From NCBI GenBank assembly GCA_049999725.1, contig JBNGIS010020308.1, positions 1 through 34,907 on the forward strand: 34,907 nucleotides of DNA, written 5' to 3'. Under the pieces are notes generated by a model that saw only the letters and a list, made by a program, of their open reading frames with translations, did no database searches and had not been told where the DNA came from. Origin of the DNA: Haplomitrium mnioides. Lineage: Eukaryota > Marchantiophyta > Haplomitriopsida > Calobryales. Numbering within the stretch: position 1 is the stretch's first letter; each line of letters begins with the position of its first letter. The translations under genes and the position numbers were made by a program. Shown piece by piece: positions 20,657 to 31,440 of this stretch.

Positions 20657-21312
20657 AGTAATTTAAGAATTTATTGTATATTGTGTATTTTCAAGTATAT
20701 TGTAATTTAAGATTATTATTTTATAAAGTACATGAGAATGTTATGAAGCAATTTGTTGAATTTTTCTGCCATCTTGAATAAATTGAACTTTTTATTGTAA
20801 ATAATTCCAAGTCGAATGTTATTCTCTATAAAGGAAACTCAAATATTTAGTAGAAAAAATAAAGCGTTTACCGCCTATATAATCAGTTGTAGAAGTTTGA
20901 ACTCTATGCGCGCATAGACTTTGATTCGCAAGTCAAAACGTCATGCGTACAAAAAATCTTCTTCTGAACCTAAAATCTAGGTTCTTGTGAGTCTTCATTG
21001 TGGAGTGTTTAGATGGTGAGTTCAGTTTTCTATACGTGAATAGACTTTAGGGTGGAGTGTTCAAATATTGAGCTTGGATTCTTATACATGCATAGACTTT
21101 AAGGTGGAAGTCCAAGCCTTCCACAAGCTCTACTTCTCATATACAACCCTCAAGCTTCTACATACAAAGACTATCGGTTACAACTTAGTTTGTACACAAG
21201 TCATAGACTCTTTTGTTGATCTTGAGACCTTTGTTTAGTTGAACTAAGTCTAAAACTTGGAAACGTTTCTTGTTTACACTCTTAATTCAATCTCTTTAGC
21301 CACTTCCTTTTT
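19677..21312 (+). repeat. Right arm of the large inverted repeat
   Basis: Matches 1-2052 in the opposite direction, covering the DUF7869 C-terminal region, 3' flank and palindrome cluster. The two arms are separated by about 17.6 kb. It lacks the 47-bp duplicate present at the left-arm gap. Confidence 0.85.
20895..21090. repeat. Palindrome cluster in the 3' flank of the right DUF7869 copy
   Basis: Examples are ACTCTATGCGCGCATAGACT (20900), TTCTATACGTGAATAGACTT (21028) and TTCTTATACATGCATAGACT (about 21080). It corresponds to 195-490 in the left arm. Single degenerate members also occur near 21403 and 21610. Confidence 0.8.
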
Positions 21313-21631
21313 GATTTTGAGCTATGATTCGTTTGAGTATATGCTTCATTGAATTATGAACTTTTTTAAAATGTTGAAACCTTTCTTTTAAGCCTACTTT
21401 AACTTTTGCGTGCATGGATTTTCAACTACAAATGAAAGCTTCTTTCTTGCCTAAACTTTAAAAGAGAGCTCCTAAATCCATGCAATGTTTTGCTTTGTTG
21501 GTTTCTATGTCAACAATTGCAAATTCATTCTCTTTATTTCTAGTCCGCTTGGGCTTTTTCTTTAAGTTTTGTAATTTTTTCCAAAAAAACACATTTCAAA
21601 GAGCACTATGTCTATGCACACTTAGAGTTTG
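21313..21631. other. Interval up to the second gap
   Basis: About 320 bp, T-rich, with no convincing gene. The left arm ends at the window edge, so it is unknown whether this belongs to the repeated unit. It ends with a palindrome-like CTATGCACACTTAGAG just before the gap. Confidence 0.4.
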
Positions 21632-21731
21632 NNNNNNNNNNNNNNNNNNNNNNNNNNNNNNNNNNNNNNNNNNNNNNNNNNNNNNNNNNNNNNNNNNNNN
21701 NNNNNNNNNNNNNNNNNNNNNNNNNNNNNNN
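21632..21731. other. Assembly gap of 100 N at a homology break
   Basis: Exactly 100 N. The sequence to the right starts inside a DUF7869 coding block (GAATTTTGGC on the minus strand). The sequence to the left shows no sign of the expected continuation. No overlap between the two ends is visible. The join may be approximate or wrong. Confidence 0.9.
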
Positions 21732-22650
21732 GCCAAAATTCATCTGTTGAAAACTGTTTGCTCCAAATCTTTGCTTTGGAATCATTTAATTGGAACTTGA
21801 ATTGTTGATTAAAAGTAATATCATGCATCCTTTGAACCAGAGAAGGACTTTGTTGTAGAAACATTTTGAAATCCCAAGTTTCCAACAAAAGAGTCACCTA
21901 AAGCTTAGGATTATATGATAATTGAAGCGCTTCGCTTAGACTGGTGATCGTGAAAGCTTTGACATGCTTTAAATGTTTTGAGAATTGGTTGAATATTTGA
22001 TCAATTTGATCATGAGTATGGCCAACCATGAGAAATCCCACCTTGATTTTTCAAAAAACATTCTTGGCAATAAGGAGACTAAGATATCCAAATAGAATAG
22101 AAGTCTTATTCTCTCGTGTCGTATTGTCCAACTGAAGATGCAAAGTTGGCGGTAGTCGGTCTTCAGAGTCACATAATATTTTGTTGAGCACACTAACTGT
22201 CAAGTTGGAATCACTTCTCAAGTTTCCGTATGTTAAAAGGACCCTTGAAGAGAGAGCATGATTGAATATTAAGGCACCAACAACATGCACACCCACCAAA
22301 CAATCTTTATCAATGTTTTCTGGTGGCGATGGCGAGTGTGGAATAGCAATTTTCTTCTAATCCATTCCATCAATGACAATTCGCAAGTATTTTTGACCAT
22401 TAGCATTGCATTTTCTTCGATGGTTTGCAAGTTTTGATCTTTCTTTCATTTGTTGGTCACAATGAAGAAACTATTGGCAATTACATTTAACTACATCAAT
22501 CCAAAACAAGAAGGACATAAAACTAGTTCAGTAAAACATATGTCAATATTTGTAACTTCAAAACACAACCTTAGGTGTAAATAATATTCAAGGTATCTTA
22601 AACAAATGTTTGAATTTATTGAAACGAAACACTTTGTAAAAGATAAAAAA
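21732..22650 (-). pseudogene. DUF7869-type gene, middle part (third copy)
   Basis: On the minus strand this is collinear with 18850-19690 of the right copy. Landmarks are QQMKERSKLANHRRKC (about 22455), YLRIVIDGMD (22390), VGVHVVGALIFNHALSSRV (22296), LPPTLHLQLDNTTRENKT (22150), VGFLMVGHTHDQIDQ (22045-22001) and IWSKQFSTDEFW at the gap edge. It is better preserved than the right copy, with fewer stops, and keeps His in VGHTH. The copy is cut off by the gap on one side. On the other side, at about 22650, homology passes directly into the Ty3/gypsy RNase H end, so one of the two was broken by rearrangement. Confidence 0.7.
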
Positions 22651-22654
22651 TCCT

Positions 22655-24120
22655 TCAGTAACTGAGCGAAAAGAAGAAATTCTATGATGCTAGAGTATTC
22701 TATGGGCTTCCCCGCTTTGACATGAAACAGATCCTCATCTGGAAAAGTGTCATCTACCTCATTTGCGTTGACTGGCCCGTCCACCCTGAAGAAGAAATTT
22801 GCATTGAGGTGCTTCTTCCCGGTTTGACTCGCACCTCGAAATTGAACTCTTGGAGGAGGAGCATCCACCTCGCAATCCTCCCTATTAGGTCAGGTTTGTT
22901 AACCATGTACTTAAAGGCGTTATGATCTGTATGAAATATCACCTTGTAGTGGAGTAGATAGTGCCGGAATTTCTTCAACGAGTATATGATTCCTAGGGCT
23001 TCCCGGTCTATTGCTGAGTAGTTCTTCTCTGCGGAAGATAGCAATCTACTAGCAAAGTAAATTGGATGGCTCCAACCCTCCTCATCTAACTGGCTGAGTA
23101 TTGCACCTATACAGAACCCTGACACATCAATCATGACGTGAAACTCTTTTCCCCAAGTAGGCAGTATGAGTATTGGTGCATTTGCGAGCCTCCTCTTTAG
23201 CTCATTAAAATTGGACAACCTTTCTAGTGTGGGCTCAAAGTCACTGCCAACCTTGGTCATTCCTGTGAGAGGTAGCGCTACTAGTGCAAATTGGGCAATG
23301 AATCTCCAGCAATACCCTACACAACCCAAGAAACCTTGTACTGCCTTCAGATTAGTAGGGAAGGTTACTCTCATCCAATTACTCACCTTCTCTTGGTCCA
23401 CCTCGATTCCCTGACTGGATACTCGGTGGCATAAGAGTATGCCTTCTTTGACTTTGAAGAAACATTTCCTAGGGTGCAACCTCAACCCTGTTTCCTGACA
23501 ATGCTGGAAGGTGAGCCTCACATCCTACTCGTGATCACATGCTCTCTCCCATACACTACAAAGTCATCTATGAAAATCTCCAAAAACTTCCTCAAGTAAT
23601 CATGGAAAATATTCATCATCATTCTTTGAAAGGTTCCTGGCACGTTGCACAACCCAAATGGATCCTCCTGAAGGCGAACACCCACCACTTTGTGGTGAAT
23701 GCTGTTTTCAATTGGTCTTCCTCCCTGATCCATATCTGATTATACCTGGAATAGTCGTCCATGAAACTGTAGACTTCATGCCTTGCCACTAAGTCCAACA
23801 CCCCATCTGTCAATGGTAGGGGGTAATGGTCCTTCTTAGTTGCCTTATTAAACTTCCTAAAGTCTTGGCACACCCTGATTTTCTACTTGCCGTCCCGTCC
23901 CATCTTCTTGGGTACCACCACCAGAGGAGACACCCATTCGCTGTTCAAGACTGGGTAAATGAAGCCAGCCTCAAACAACTTGTCTATCTCCTCTTTCACC
24001 ATTAAAGAGAATTTGGGATTCATGCGATATTGGCGCTGCCTTACCGGTACAGCCATGGGTTCTAGGTTAATGCGATGCTTGCCCAACTCCTTTGGGACTC
24101 CCTTCAGGTCTGTGTGGCTC
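22655..24120 (-). pseudogene. Gypsy reverse transcriptase and RNase H
   Basis: The RT starts after GKHRINLEPM (24086) with EEIDKLFEAGFIYPV and SEWVSPLVVVPKK, then DFRKFNKATKKDHYPL (about 23865), SFMDDYSRYNQI and the catalytic FIDD box (IFIDDFVVYG, about 23570). The thumb region and RNase H follow in one open run (23521-22754): PTNLKAVQGFLGCVGYCWRF, VMIDVSGFCIGAIL (first Asp), SAIDREALGIIYSLKKFRHY (Glu) and FHTDHNA (Asp). The reading shifts frame near 23640-23720, and stops lie near 23880 and 23520. After RNase H the chain ends within about 100 bases; the integrase zinc finger and core are absent. Confidence 0.92.
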
Positions 24121-24745
24121 TAGGCAAAAACGTCGTTAAAGTTTGTTAAGGTCTGAATCAAGGCTTGCTCCACAGCTACTAGTAGGCCAAACCCTACTTG
24201 GAATGCTCGTCCCTCATGCACCATCACCTTCCGATGTTGCTCTATTCTTACAACCCCCATCTCATTCCTCAGGTGTGGGCTGTCCACAACTTTTAGAGTG
24301 GCCAAGCGCGACCCACCTTGCAACAAGGTCGGATTAGTGACGGTTACCCTCTTATTATGGTTGCTTCCTTCTTGCAGGTGGAGACGGCTCCACTCTTTGG
24401 GGCAGGACTCCCCTTTTATGGTGGGTCCAGCACTCTCATTAGTCACCAACTCTCCACTGCCTCCTCCGTGCCGGATTTGGCTTCCATGTTCCCTGCCATC
24501 TCTATCTGGTTGACCATTACTGTACCCTTTCCCAACAGATCTTCCTTCGTGGCTTCGCCGACTACCTGCACCCAATAATGGTATTGTGAGTCCTCCGCCT
24601 CTTTTGCTGACCACTCGCTTTCATACTCTGCTTCGGGTTGTGTCTCCCCTTGGTGTGGCACCGGTCTATAGTGCACGATCATTCTCTCTAGACCAAAGAC
24701 CAGTGTTGAGTTCCCCCAGTTATGCATGACTCTGGCCCCGTACAG
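24121..24745 (-). pseudogene. Gypsy protease-RT spacer
   Basis: Two frames (24727-24443, then 24614-24120) carry a low-complexity acidic and polar region between protease and RT, ending in QTLTNFNDVFA. Regions like this are common in plant gypsy polyproteins and have no set function. Confidence 0.6.
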
Positions 24746-25015
24746 CTAGGGTCTCCCAATTAGTAATGGGTAAGGGGATACTCGCGCCGGGCGTATCACC
24801 AAATAATTCAGTCTAAACTCCTTGCCTCCAATGGTAGTAGGTACTTGCAAGAGGGCGCCCAAGGGTTTGACTCGGGACCCATCTGCCAATCTCATTATTT
24901 GAGTGGTAGGTTGGAAGTCTCTGAACCCCAATCTGTGGGCAGTATCTTCGACCATGATATTGACGCCCGCTCCCCCATCCACTGGTACTAGAGATAATAT
25001 ACACCCTGCGATCTA
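24746..25015 (-). pseudogene. Gypsy retropepsin-like protease
   Basis: MDGGAGVNIM (about 24982) takes the place of the catalytic D-[ST]-GA motif, followed by RLADGSRVKPLGALL, VPTTIGGKEF and YPLLIGRPWL-like wording at the end. The aspartic protease would cut the polyprotein. A frame change lies at its upstream edge. Confidence 0.8.
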
Positions 25016-25069
25016 GATATCGATCTCTAGGGCACTTTTATCTTCACATACCCACCGTATCTTCTACCA

Positions 25070-27005
25070 TCACCTTCGCCTTTTGGCTCCTATCAACAAC
25101 TCCTTCAGTTGTCTTCTGTACAACGGGCTATCTTTAATTAATTGCCCCAAAGTGGCCGTGACAAGGCAGTTCCGGACATCAGCCTGAATGCTGTAATGGT
25201 TAGGTTTTGGTGCCCCGGCCGTGGATGATGGTAGCTCCTTGGTTTCTTTTGGTTCTTCCTGCCTTTGCTTCTGCTCGACCTCCCTCATGGTCTGAGTGGC
25301 CGCATCCTTTTCTTCGACGGCGTCTAGGGCTGCGAGCAGCCTCCTCACCTCCTCCTTTTGCTTGGGATAAAACCATTTGGGATGATCCCACTGGTAATCT
25401 GAGTCACTCGGTGATGGTGATTCTTGAACCTCCTCCTTCTCGGCCTTTCGCCTGTTATTGTGCTTGTCCTTCTTTTTGGACTTAGCTCCCGATCTGGTCA
25501 TCACCTTGTAGCAGTCCTTTGGTGTGAGGGTCTCCCAACCGGGCAGTGCAGCTTCCTCCTCTTCAAGTTCCAAAGCTATCAAATTGATTGCTGCCAGCAG
25601 CGGCGGATTCCCACCTGCATTCGAGGCTATTTCTGGCCTCTTATTGAGGGGACAATTCACAACTACATGTCCGTCCTTCTTACATTGAAAACACAATACT
25701 GCCGGCTGCCCCTTGTTCTACTTCCTCGGCTCAAGGTAGTTAAGCGAGATGTGTCAAGGCTTACCACAGTTCCAGCACACTATGATGGTCGTTCTTGAAG
25801 GCCTAGTTGCAGTTCAACCACTCGAATGCCCAGCCCCTATGCTTGCAAGTCTCCCTAGGATGGTACGAGGTCCATTGTTGATTTGGTATACAAGTTCCGG
25901 TGCCTCCTCTTGAACATATTTGACTTCTTCACGTATGTATTCCGGAGGCTCTTCCCTCACATAATGCATGGTGTTGGCTTCAGTAGGGCACTCTTGAGGA
26001 GAATGTCCGTGCTTGTTGCACTTGATGCACCATACACCCACCCTCCTGGTGGGTAGTGGTCGGCCCTCTGGTTTGAGTCCAGTGAGGAGTATGTTCATGG
26101 CCTCCATCTTTGTGCGCAACTCCTCCAGTGGGTCTTTCCCTCCTTTCCTTTTGCTCAGCTCTGGTTCAAGTTCCCGGTCCAGACCTTTCTTGGATCTCCT
26201 TTTCTTGCTGTCCCTTTGGTAGTGGGAGTGTCGGTCTTTCCTTTCCTTGGCCTCTCTCTTCTTCTTTTGCTCCTTCTTCTTCTTCTTTCTTCTGGACGAC
26301 ATGTCCTCAATTGAATTGCTACTGTTTGAGTCAACCTCACTCTCTGAAGTGGATGCAAAGCTCTTTTCTGACTCCTCATCACTATCTGAGCTTCCAGAAG
26401 AATCCTCCGACTCATATTTAGCTCTTGACTTGTGTCAAGAGCTGTTGATGGCAGCTTTGACATGGGATTGGACGGCAATCACCACAGCTTCCAGATCTTG
26501 GGGATTGGTTTGTCGTACCCATATCCCTATTTCTTGGGGCAAGGTTGCCAGGAACCATGAGGTCAGCATCCCATCTGTGGCAGGTGGGTTCAGCTTCCTT
26601 GCTACCTTTTTGAACCTTTGTAAGAATCTCCTCACTGATTCTTTCTTCTTCATTCGAAGCTGCCCCATCCGGATAAGAGCCTCTGTCTCCTCCTCAATCT
26701 TTCTAAATTCCGACACAAAGGCAACCTTGACCCCCGTCCCTCTTGATGTTTTCAGGTAGGTCTTTGTACCAAGGTTGGGCTTCTCCTTTCAACATTGCGG
26801 GCAGAATCCCCATTTTCATATGAGCTTCGCCATTTGTTGCGGCAGTGTTTTCTAGGTCGTCCAGCCATTCATCTTGGTCATCCTTTGGGCGTCCCTTGAA
26901 TGACTTGTATTTAAATCTGCTCCGAAGCCCAGAGGGTGGTAATGGATTGGCCATCCCTCTACTGGCCACTGCAACTTCCACCCAAATGTCTCTTATGTTC
27001 GCCAC
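25070..27005 (-). pseudogene. Gypsy gag with CCHC zinc knuckles
   Basis: The capsid part starts MANIRDIWVEVAVASRGMAN (27005) and has FKGRPKDDQDEWLDDLEN and GEAQPWYKDLP, then after a frameshift near 26710 RRFLQRFKKVARKLNPP and TSWFLATLPQEI. A basic lysine/arginine-rich stretch (26302-26220) follows. Two full knuckles are CIKCNKHGHSPQEC (about 26025) and CFQCKKDGHVVVNC (about 25693). A third between them, CWNCGKP, is broken by a stop. Gag would package the element RNA. Confidence 0.88.
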
Positions 27006-27071
27006 TCTTCCTCAACAGGCTCGCCCACAGTAGCTCTGTATCTCAGAATGTGCTTCTCAATCTGACTGTGG

Positions 27072-27086
27072 GTCTCTGATGCACCA
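27072..27086 (-). other. Primer-binding-site-like sequence
   Basis: On the minus strand TGGTGCATCAGAGAC resembles the plant primer-binding site complementary to initiator Met tRNA (TGGTATCAGAGC). It sits about 65 bp before the gag start, where minus-strand DNA synthesis of a gypsy element is primed. Directly beyond it, at 27087, lies TGTGCTAAC, a possible LTR edge. Confidence 0.5.
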
Positions 27087-28437
27087 TGTGCTAACTTGGT
27101 TTCAGGTTGGTCTCAGGTTTTTGCAAACCTTTGCATTCCTTCTAACGCCCAAAAAAATCTATGTCACCCCCTTCCCTCCTCTCTTAACACATGGTTCAGA
27201 CTTTATCTAGAAAAATGGTGACAAAGAGTAACAAGGGTCTTTAATGAGACGGCCTTAGCACCTTTGTTAATGAATTCAGGTCTTAACGACCCTAAACTTC
27301 TCACCTCATCTTCCCACACTACTCTCCAACTCACCAAACCCAAGATAGACCTGTCTTCTTCCTCACCACAAACAGAGCAAACACAATTCAACTTATTACG
27401 GAGTACATCCACATTGTGCTTGATGTAACATTTGCTTTCAGATATTCAATGTCACCTCCTATGAATAGGATGGTATGCAATTATTACACAATAATGGTCT
27501 GGCAGCATCCTTCTATAGTCTGTATCATAGCCCCACCAAGGCTAAACACTCATACCAAGTACCGAACTATCAATAGGGCCAACTACTCCAGCACCCAAAC
27601 ACCCAGAGCTATCTGATTTGTTCTCTCAACAAATGGAAAACATAACCCAAAAGCTTAATCTAACAACATAACTTTCCTATACATGTACAGAACTATCTTC
27701 ATCTCTTCCTACTCTCCTAACATTACTCTGCAAACAAAACAACACCAAAAATTGTATTCTCCTTACTACTCTATCCCACTCACGCACTCTGTCTACATAG
27801 TTTTTTAACTTCCCTCACGAGAAGTCATGAATTTATTTCCTTAGGCTAGGAAGAGGTCTTGTTTAACTTCCACCTCTGGAAGACAGTCCTCTCGACTGTT
27901 GGCTCACCCACTCCACCTCGAGAATTGGCTGGATCTTCCTCGCAGTGCTCGGGCACTAACGTGGCTACTCCTCTCCCTTCTCCACAAGAAAGTAATACCA
28001 ACAGTATTCTCCTAATGCCACTAGGATTGATCTTCTGCACAAACCAGAGCTGAGATGACACCAGGACCCCCCCTTGGCTACCTCTCACGAAATACAAACT
28101 GAAAGAATTCTCCTCTCCTATACGTGTTGGTCCACCTCCAAATGTTGGTCAACCTTCACATGTGAGTCCACCTGAGTAGTCTGAGCCTCTAGAGCCTCCT
28201 GCTCAACAATTCTCAGCACTCCTCAGTCCACCTCCACCCAGCGATGGCCTTCTCTCACGAGTACACCCACCTCACCAGAGATCTCACCAGAATTCTCTCC
28301 CCTGTCTTCCGCTGCTCCCCTTGAACAAAAAACTATCGGTCCCCTCCACCCAAGTGAGGTCTCCTTTATCTTCCACGAATTCCCCCTTGCATTTTGGATC
28401 ATTGCTCTATTTGGACGCTGATTGGTGGAAATTTAGT

Positions 28438-28585
28438 GTAGATTCCAAAAGGATTGGCGCAGATTGGTCGTGAATTCCAAGGATTGGTGCAGATCGGTCA
28501 TGAATTCCAAGGATTGGCGCAGATCGGTCGTGAATTCCAAAGGATTGACGCAGATTGGTCGTGAATTCCAAAGGATTAGCTCGCA
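28438..28585. repeat. 30-31-bp minisatellite
   Basis: About four and a half units of a sequence containing GAATTCCAAGGATTGG and GCAGATCGGTC, period 30-31 bp. The units are close to each other, and the open frame across them (minus strand) only mirrors the repeat. Confidence 0.9.
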
Positions 28586-28733
28586 AGGCAACAAAGCTCG
28601 GCACAAATCTGATGGCAATTTCAAGGCAAAATTGACCCTCAATTCGAAGAAATATTTGCAGCACCCTTGACGCACCTCATCCCCGCAGAGGTCCATGAAC
28701 ACTCTAAGGAATCCCCCGGACTCCCTCGAAGCA

Positions 28734-29082
28734 CCACGTTTCCGCAAAACCCATGATTCCTGCAGAATCTGTAAGATTCCCATTGATGAATCCATTGAAG
28801 CCATGTATCCATAGAAGCCAAGATACCCGTGGAATCTCAAAGATTCCCGTTGATGCTCGGAGTCCCGTTGAGTGCCACGTAATCTGCAAAGCTCAAGATT
28901 CCCGAGGAATCTCAAATATTCCTGCAAATTCCCAGAGACCCGTATGAGTGCCACGTTTCCGCGGTGGTGCCGTCCAACGCTGCCCCGTAGAGGGGTAGGC
29001 AGACCGTCGCGCTGACTGGTCGTTGACCCGCTAACTTTTACGGCTGCCACGTTATCTGCAAGATGCTGACCTTCTATATAAG
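28734..29082 (+). promoter_or_regulatory. Promoter-like zone: four CCACGT words and a TATA box
   Basis: CCACGT occurs at 28734, 28875, 28951 and 29047, each within a longer shared word (GCCACGT followed by a TTTCCGC or ATCTGCA-like tail). CTATATAAG at 29074-29082 follows the last one by about 20 bp. CACGT is the core of plant G-box-type elements. The set looks like the upstream part of an LTR or other plant promoter on the plus strand. Nothing proves activity. Confidence 0.35.
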
Positions 29083-29144
29083 AACTATGAAGCCTTCGAT
29101 TTATCGCCCTTTTGGCTCTTCGTTTCCTTTCTAACTGGATCCTG

Positions 29145-29375
29145 GATAAGTCGTTGTTTTGACACCCAGTTCTTCTTTTGGGCTAGACTGTCGATAAGTC
29201 ACCTTTTCCACCTCTACGTTCTTCCTCTACCGAATCATTGATATATCTCCATTTTGGCACCCTCATTTTTCTCCCAATCGGTTCTTTGACATATCTCTGT
29301 TTCAACACCTTCTTCCCTTTCTATCCAGACTGTTGATAGGTCACTATTTTGGCACCTTGCTCTTCAGGTAAAACC
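29145..29375. repeat. 48-bp imperfect tandem repeat
   Basis: Five units start with GATAAGTC-like words at 29145, 29193, 29240, 29288 and 29335, spacing 47-48 bp. Each continues with a TTTTGGCACC-like word and then a TTCTT-rich tail. It lies just downstream of the TATA-like word, so it would fall in the leader of any transcript starting there. Confidence 0.8.
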
Positions 29376-31440
29376 CCGTCTTATCTTCATTTTGGATATT
29401 TCCCTTGATCTATATAGGAACCTTCACAGGCTCCTTCTCTTTACTAAGGCATCGAAAAGTTTTTTGTAAGAACATTGAAAAAGTCTTTTTTACCTGACTT
29501 ATGGAAACGTTTTTTGTAAGAACGCCGCAGATCCGTTTTGAACTTTTGGAAGACGTTCGATTTGAACTTTCAAAATCTCCTTCCTCTCATCCGAATCTTT
29601 GACATATCACCCTTTCATCCACCTAATCAACTCGCTTCAGAATCCCTCTTAACCGGTCCTCCCTACCTCGGAAGGCGGATCGGAACCACCTTAAGTGGGT
29701 TCCCCACTTAGGATGGCGAATTTCCGCTCCGTTCTTCGGATCGGACCCCGGACCTTGAACTCGATTCCCCTCATATCATCCTTCCATGCATAGATTTTCA
29801 ACTTAAATTCTTCGCAATCGCCTTTTGCCAATTCTTCTTCAAGGCTACAAGGGAAATTCTTCTTCCACAAGTAGTTCCCTCCTCGATCCCTCTTAGCTCC
29901 ACCATCCCCTGCACGATTTCTCGATCCTCCTCCCACCTGCATTGCAATTCAACCTCCTCCTCTCAGCCTGCGTAATTTCCTAAGGCGATTGGATCCTCTT
30001 GGCCCCTACGATTCCGTCCCATCCACCTTGTTCAACCAAATCCTCGCAGCACACTTGACTCTCCTCCTGGTAATCTCCTCCTCGACTCCTTTTCAATCTC
30101 TCTCTGTCATGCACAATTCAATCCCTCCTCCTCTCATGCGAATTCTCCTATTGGCTCTTGCGCGATTCCACTTCTGATCAATCCAACCTTCAATGCTGGT
30201 TCTATTCGACTCCTCCTTCATTTGCGTGAAATTCTGCTGTGGCGAACTTCTCCTTTCGAATCATGTCCAAATCCTCTTCCTGGCCGGTCCCTCTGCAGTA
30301 GTGGTTGTCCTGCACTGATCTTTCTGGCTAGACGAATTCCTTCGTCCAAAATCAAATTTTCCCCTTGCGCAACTTCTACTTCCGGGTCAATCTTCTGTTG
30401 ATATGGTCTCCCTGTGACACCAACTCCCATTCGTGATTCAACTCTGCTACCACGATTTGCGTGATTTGATTCCCTGGCAAAACCTCTCTGCAATTCCATC
30501 CTTGTTTGACCCTTCCTTTGACGATCAACTCATCTCCCCCCTTGCGCCTTCTGATTCCAACTGCCATGCCTCTTTCAATTCCTTTCCTCTCTCGTTACCA
30601 TCCAATTTCCTCCTCATCCACGATTTCTGTGGGAATGCCAGCCTCCCTTGGGCGATCCAATGTTCCCCTCCAGACACTCAATTCTGCTCTCCCCTGACCT
30701 TCGTGCTTCAATTTTCCCTCTTGCTCACAATTTCTCTCCTCTAGCAAATTCTTTGATCTCTCCTACACGTTCACTCCCTTTGCAATCCTTGTGGCTGATT
30801 GATCCCGTCGGATTGCACTGTGCTGATCAATCCAGCCTGCTCCTCGGTATGAATGGCCCCTTTCTCCCATGCGCACGATTCTCCCAGCTTGCGAAGTCCT
30901 TGATTTGTGGTCTTGATCCGAGCAAAAGGCGCCCTCCCAATATCCCATAAGTGTTTCTAACGAAGCCGGATGTCATATATAATGATTAGCCGCCCTCCTT
31001 CTTTCGAGAGGTAGCCCTTTATGGGGTATAAGGCCACCGCTTATCCCTTTTTTGCCTTTGGACGGACCTAGTTCAGAGCTTACCCTTCCCCAAGGCACAC
31101 TGTCGTCCGAGTGATCAAATGGTCTTACCAATAGAGTAGTCTTCAGAGTAGTGGGCTTAACTTGGCCCTCGACAATTAGGTTAGTTTTATTACTTTTTAT
31201 ATTTTTATTTCTCCATCAGACTTATGAAGTAAACTTATCATGATCCAACTTAACACCACATTCTAGTATATTATTTCCATGACTTGTGATCTCAATCCTC
31301 CCCTTCTCTCCAAGCCTGTCTTGACCCCTTTTTATGTACATTGGAAGCAATTTTTTCCCAAAACATCTAACCTGCATGGCTTTTTCACTTAATTTTTTCA
31401 ATTTTTTTTGAAAATATTACACGAAGTTCCTTTAAACCTG

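Larger units (their letters stand above)
22655..27087 (-). mobile_element. Truncated Ty3/gypsy retrotransposon
   Basis: On the minus strand, a primer-binding-like site (27072-27086), gag, CCHC knuckles, protease, reverse transcriptase and RNase H follow in the Ty3/gypsy order. Integrase and the 3' LTR are missing: recognisable coding ends near 22655 next to the DUF7869 fragment. Frameshifts (gag near 26710, RT near 23640-23720) and stops break the polyprotein. The GC content is clearly higher than in the left part of the window. Plus-strand open frames here are shadows. Confidence 0.92.
27087..31380. mobile_element. Probable long LTR region of the gypsy element, possibly composite
   Basis: Starts TGTGCTAACTTGG right at the primer-binding-like site. 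A loosely matching inverted edge, CCAACTTAACACCA, lies at 31245-31258. If both are real the LTR would be about 4.2 kb, large but known for some plant gypsy families. The interior is pyrimidine-rich on the plus strand, has no domain in any frame, and carries two small tandem arrays and a promoter-like zone. The promoter-like signals are on the plus strand, which does not fit a minus-oriented element well, so this region may combine more than one element. The second LTR needed for proof is not in the window. Confidence 0.4.

Noticed and set aside
24143-26759. Plus-strand open frames up to 170 codons opposite the gypsy element
   Set aside because: They are antisense shadows of gag, protease and RT coding, which carry clear motifs on the minus strand.
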